From NCBI GenBank assembly GCA_010094045.1, contig ML986680.1, positions 1 to 64,000 on the forward strand: a stretch of 64,000 nt of DNA, written 5' to 3'. Under the pieces are notes generated by a model. That model saw only the letters and a list, made by a program, of their open reading frames with translations. It was not told where the DNA came from and did no database searches. Positions 60,615 through 64,000 of this stretch are shown here, piece by piece. Within the stretch, counting starts at the first letter, position 1; each line of letters opens with the position of its first letter. This DNA comes from Lojkania enalia. Its lineage: Eukaryota; Ascomycota; Dothideomycetes; Pleosporales. The translations under genes were made by a program, and so were the position numbers.

Positions 60615-62245
60615 ATGGTGTATAAAGTCCTTATTATCGCGTTTGTGGCTGTTATAATATACAAGCTAGTATACAAGCCCAAAGTAAAATATCTGTTCCC
60701 GGTCTGGGCGCCAATTGAGATAGCACTCACCTGCTATATTCTTTCTAATGGTGGCCTAAGTAAACGTATCTTGTGAGTACATTACGCGAGCATGCTAACC
60801 CCCAAGAGAATCGCACACTAATGGGCCCCAGATCCTTCATCCGACGTTATAATGGCTCTCTGTTTGGAATAACTTCGAAGCATCAGATCCTCGTCAATCT
60901 CCCCGGTGTGGATCGTCTCATGTCCCAGCCATTTCACACATTAAGTGCTGAGCCGGTCCAGTACACCCTCGTTACGCGCGTCTTTGGCGGTATCGACTCG
61001 CCGGATCTGAAGAAAAGGCTTGATAACTCCTGGAAAGATCTTTTTACACCAATCGAGCAACTTTTTCTCAATGATAGCGCCTCCACAGCAGCACTTGAGA
61101 GGGCATGCATTCCTGAGCAAACCTCATCCTTTGTCAGTTTTTCCTCTGATCCTCGGCATATGAGACGTTGGGAGCAATCCGCAGACGTTCGAGTCTTGCC
61201 TGGGCGACCGGAAACGGCAGAAGCCAACCTCCAGAGCTTAGCCCGGGATTTCGGCGCTTGTATTGCTATCCCTCAACTCTACGGGAAAGATTTCTTGGAT
61301 CGATATCCTCAGCTTCTTGATGATTTGTGGAAGTTTGATAACGACTTGTTTCCCCTATTGATGATTGGAATTCCAGCATGGATGCCGTTCAAGTTGATAC
61401 AGGAGGCTCGCGCCGCGCGATCACGGCTCCACTCTGAGATCGCAGCACTTTCTCGGCGTATTGATCAGTATGCACGGGGTGAACGCGTCGACTTCGACGC
61501 TAACATGTCCGATGTCAGTAGCGCTGCTTTCGAACGAAATAGGGTCTTTGTGCGAGAAGGGTGGTCCTATTCAGAGCGCGCACCTGCAGATTTAGGAGCT
61601 TTATGGGGCCAAAATGCCAACACACAACCGGTTCTTTTCTGGCTCCTGGCTTATGTGTATTCCAATCCCAACCTTCTAGATCGGCTCCGGCAAGAAATAG
61701 CACCTTACGTCATCTTATCTTCGATAGCCCCGACGAAGATCGCGTCTATGGATATTCCGGCCTTATCTCGAAATTGTCAGCTCCTCAAAGCTTGTATATT
61801 CGAGACATATCGCATGGCAAATGAACCAACTTCCATCCGATACATTTCACGCCATATGACGATCAGTGACGGCGAACTGAAACACGAAATAAAACCAGGA
61901 ACTTTCATCTCCGCTCCCCACTCGATGATCAACCGAGATCCATCAGTATTCGTAGATCCGGATAATTTTGTCCCAGAGCGCTTTCTAGAGATTGATGCAG
62001 GATCAAGTAAGCCTGTCGCTCGCTATGGTAGACTGAAACCCTGGGGCGCGGGTGCCTCGATGTGTAAAGGACGGAAGTTTGCTGAAAAGGAAGTTATATC
62101 GGTAGGGGCGGCCATCATTAGTCTATGGAACATAGAACCGGCGAGCGGAACTTGGGATATGCCCGCTATGATTCCTGGAACTGGTGTGAAGAAGCCGGTG
62201 AAGGATATACGGGTTAGAATAACTAGAAGAACGACTCAGGACTGA
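60615..62245 (+). CDS. Cytochrome P450, CYP7/CYP8-like type
   Basis: Exon 1 60615-60772, intron 60773-60831 (59 bp, GTGAGT...CCCAG with TGCTAAC branch-like site), exon 2 60832-62245; product 523 aa. An N-terminal membrane anchor (VYKVLIIAFVAVIIYKLVY) is followed across the splice by SFIRRYNGSLFGI. The ExxR motif is ETYR (about 377-380), the PERF-like motif is VPERFLE, and the heme loop is PWGAGASMCKGR (Cys about 464), with Trp in the usual Phe position. The I-helix reads LWGQNANTQPVLFW and lacks the A/G-G-x-D/E-T-T acid-alcohol pair, as in CYP7/CYP8-type enzymes, which act on sterols or isomerise endoperoxides. Fungal members include secondary-metabolite and sterol-modifying enzymes; substrate is unknown here. 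No biosynthetic core enzyme lies within the window. Confidence 0.88.
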
Positions 62246-62449
62246 TCGCCGTGAAGTCGGTTAGATAGGAACTTCCAATAATTGCGATGACGGATGGAAA
62301 AAATTTGCTGTTCATATCACGTTTGCGGGTGTTCTCTGCTTTCATACCAGCATCGTAACTGGGCTAGAAGATCTAGTGTTTTTCCGCATATCCTCGGGAT
62401 GCGCTTTTATGATGTGACTATAGACCAATATCGTACTCTATATAGAAGT
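62246..62449. other. Short convergent intergenic region
   Basis: About 200 bp between the P450 stop and the LPMO stop; presumed shared 3' UTRs. Confidence 0.35.
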
Positions 62450-63326
62450 CTAATTTTCCGATTGAATATCCACACTAACTATATGTCCGCGCCCGTCCAG
62501 ACCGGTGGGCCAGGAATAGTCCATTGCGTTCGGCTCAACATAGGCTCCTCGTAAATTGTTAAATGAAGTTCCGGATCTTATCGTAAGCGTTAGCTCAAAA
62601 ACAATTTCCCAAAGACCACTTACCCTTCTCGCTATACATCCCAGGAATGGAGGCCAAATAACTATCAGCTGGTCTCTGGGCCCCACCGCCCACCACCCAC
62701 AGCTGGGCGCACTCAGGATAAAACTCCGGCTCAAACGGTACGTGCAAGGCAATTATCTCATGCCGAATTAGATATGCTCCTTGCTCCAATGCCGCGGGAA
62801 TCGTCGTGCTCCACGTGTAATTCGCAGCAAGCAGATCTTTTAGCGCCCATTGCCCATATCGAACCGTCCCATTCTGTAGTCCAACTTCTTGTATCTTGAA
62901 CCAATGTTTCCCAGTTCCATTGAACGTTGAGCAAGAGGTCGGTTCGGAGCCGCAGTGCGCCATCCATACGATCACGGGCCCGATGTCGTGCGGCCAGCCG
63001 GGGTAGTACGCTTTAATTTCAGAGCCAGCTAAAATCGTAGCAGTCTTCTCAGCGACAGATCCGGGATCGTTGCAGACAAGGTTCGGAGAATTGAGATCTT
63101 TGATGGGCCGGAAGTCGGCCCAGTGGCGCTGGATAGAAGATTGGCCTTCGGCAGGGTAATAGGGGAAGAAGCTGCTAGTCAATCAGTCCGATGAGCAATT
63201 GTGTAGGGGAACTACGTACCCTGGCACCCACTCTCCGGCAATGGAATAGTTCCATATGCCACCATGAGCGAGAGAGGCTCCTGCAAGGAAGAAGACTGTG
63301 GTAAGACAGTAGACTAGAGCAACCAT
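62450..63326 (-). CDS. AA9 lytic polysaccharide monooxygenase (formerly GH61), secreted
   Basis: Three exons (63326-63220, 63171-62624, 62547-62450) with introns of 48 and 76 bp; product 250 aa. A 20-residue signal peptide ends ...GASLA and is followed directly by HGGIW, so the mature N-terminal His forms one arm of the copper histidine brace. The second copper His is in WPHDIGPVIVW (mature about 77), and the axial Tyr is in EFYPECAQL (mature about 167), preceded by the usual RHEIIALH. The conserved Gln two residues before that Tyr in many AA9s is Glu here (EPEFYPEC). No carbohydrate-binding module is attached. It oxidatively cleaves cellulose or related beta-glucans outside the cell with copper and a reductant. 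A GCGGGG CreA-like site lies about 105 bp upstream. Confidence 0.92.
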
Positions 63327-64000
63327 TGATAACAGATATTTGCTAGAAATGATATTGCTCGATCAAACTGGCGACGTCTGTTGCTATTATATTCGAAATC
63401 CCGGAACAGGAGCGGCTATTTAGCAGACGCCCCGCTAAAATTTGAATGCTGCCTATCTCGAGATTGTGAGGTGCGTCCAAAATAATATCGTAAATAAATT
63501 AGGTGGTCGTATTCGCATAGTTGCATTTGTCCCTCTATATTTATATATGTTCTACCTTGTTGTTTACTAGGTTGCTGGGCCTTTTTTTCTGGCGACTAGC
63601 GAATGGGCACTGGGCTTAGCAACCTCTTTCTCCGAAGAAGTTCTTTAATAAAGTCAATTGAAGCAAGCTGCATGGAAAGAACCTTTTGATAAATACAGGA
63701 GACCTATTCATATCGTTTGAGAAAATTAGATACGCAGAACTCCTTTTACTAAGATCTGCGCTTGCTTAAAAGTATTCTTATTACCGTTGATGGAATAGCG
63801 ATTGCATTGAAGCATCAATTTCGATGTCAGTGAAATACTCTCAGTCTATCATTCCAAAACCCTCTATTGTTCATGCGATTGCTAAGTTTCTACCGTATAG
63901 ACACCCTGACCTTTTTCCCCGGAGGGATCCGATTGATCTACTTATTTGACCGTAGGTGCAAATATGCGACCTTCCCCTACCAAAATATAGTGGTCCTCAA
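63327..64000. other. Upstream region of the AA9 gene, no further gene
   Basis: About 670 bp to the end of the window. On the minus strand a TATAAT-like box lies at about 63384-63389, roughly 60 bp before the AA9 ATG. No coding segment was recognised beyond it. Confidence 0.35.
63430..63435 (-). promoter_or_regulatory. Possible CreA/Mig1 site upstream of the AA9 gene
   Basis: The minus strand reads GCGGGG, matching the CreA consensus SYGGRG, 104-109 bp upstream of the AA9 start codon. A single 6-mer match can occur by chance, but cell-wall-degrading enzyme genes are commonly under CreA control. Confidence 0.3.

Overview
The window is nuclear DNA of a filamentous ascomycete (Pezizomycotina). 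The evidence is the many 46-76 bp GT-AG introns with CTAAC/CTGAC-like branch sites, a class III chitin synthase, HET-domain genes, a secreted AA9 polysaccharide monooxygenase, a kinase-DUF6590 protein and RIP-like decay of non-genic DNA. A helotialean or related Leotiomycete would fit, but that placement is an impression only. Exon joins were worked out by hand from splice sites and reading phase, and every multi-exon model closes in frame except the kinase-DUF6590 gene, which carries one frameshift.

Left arm (1-15.6 kb), accessory in character: a decayed UNC93-like transporter fragment, a protein-kinase-like gene head to head with a HET-domain gene, a frameshifted small membrane-protein gene, about 5 kb of stop-riddled decayed DNA, and a protein kinase fused to a DUF6590 domain. 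An aminodeoxychorismate lyase (folate/PABA branch) marks the return to ordinary genes.

Core block (16-39 kb and 44-49.5 kb), mostly housekeeping: TOM70 (mitochondrial import), the SNF1/AMPK catalytic subunit, an anion:cation-symporter MFS permease, a conserved small protein of unknown function, a low-molecular-weight tyrosine phosphatase, class III chitin synthase, a nine-zinc-knuckle protein, a gamma-tubulin complex component (GCP3-like), then after a 5 kb gene-poor gap a TmpA-like membrane flavoprotein, and a divergent pair of a PRELI/Ups lipid-transfer protein and cytosolic tryptophanyl-tRNA synthetase.

Right arm (49.5-64 kb), accessory or environment-facing: a HET-like/ankyrin protein, a Cys-rich single-pass membrane protein, a PARG-like protein, an amidohydrolase, a CYP7/8-type cytochrome P450 and an AA9 LPMO. 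No convincing tRNA, rRNA or CRISPR structure was seen, but no covariance search could be run. The most unusual material is the kinase/HET/kinase-DUF6590 neighbourhood around the decayed DNA on the left, which may be an allorecognition-type island (inference only).
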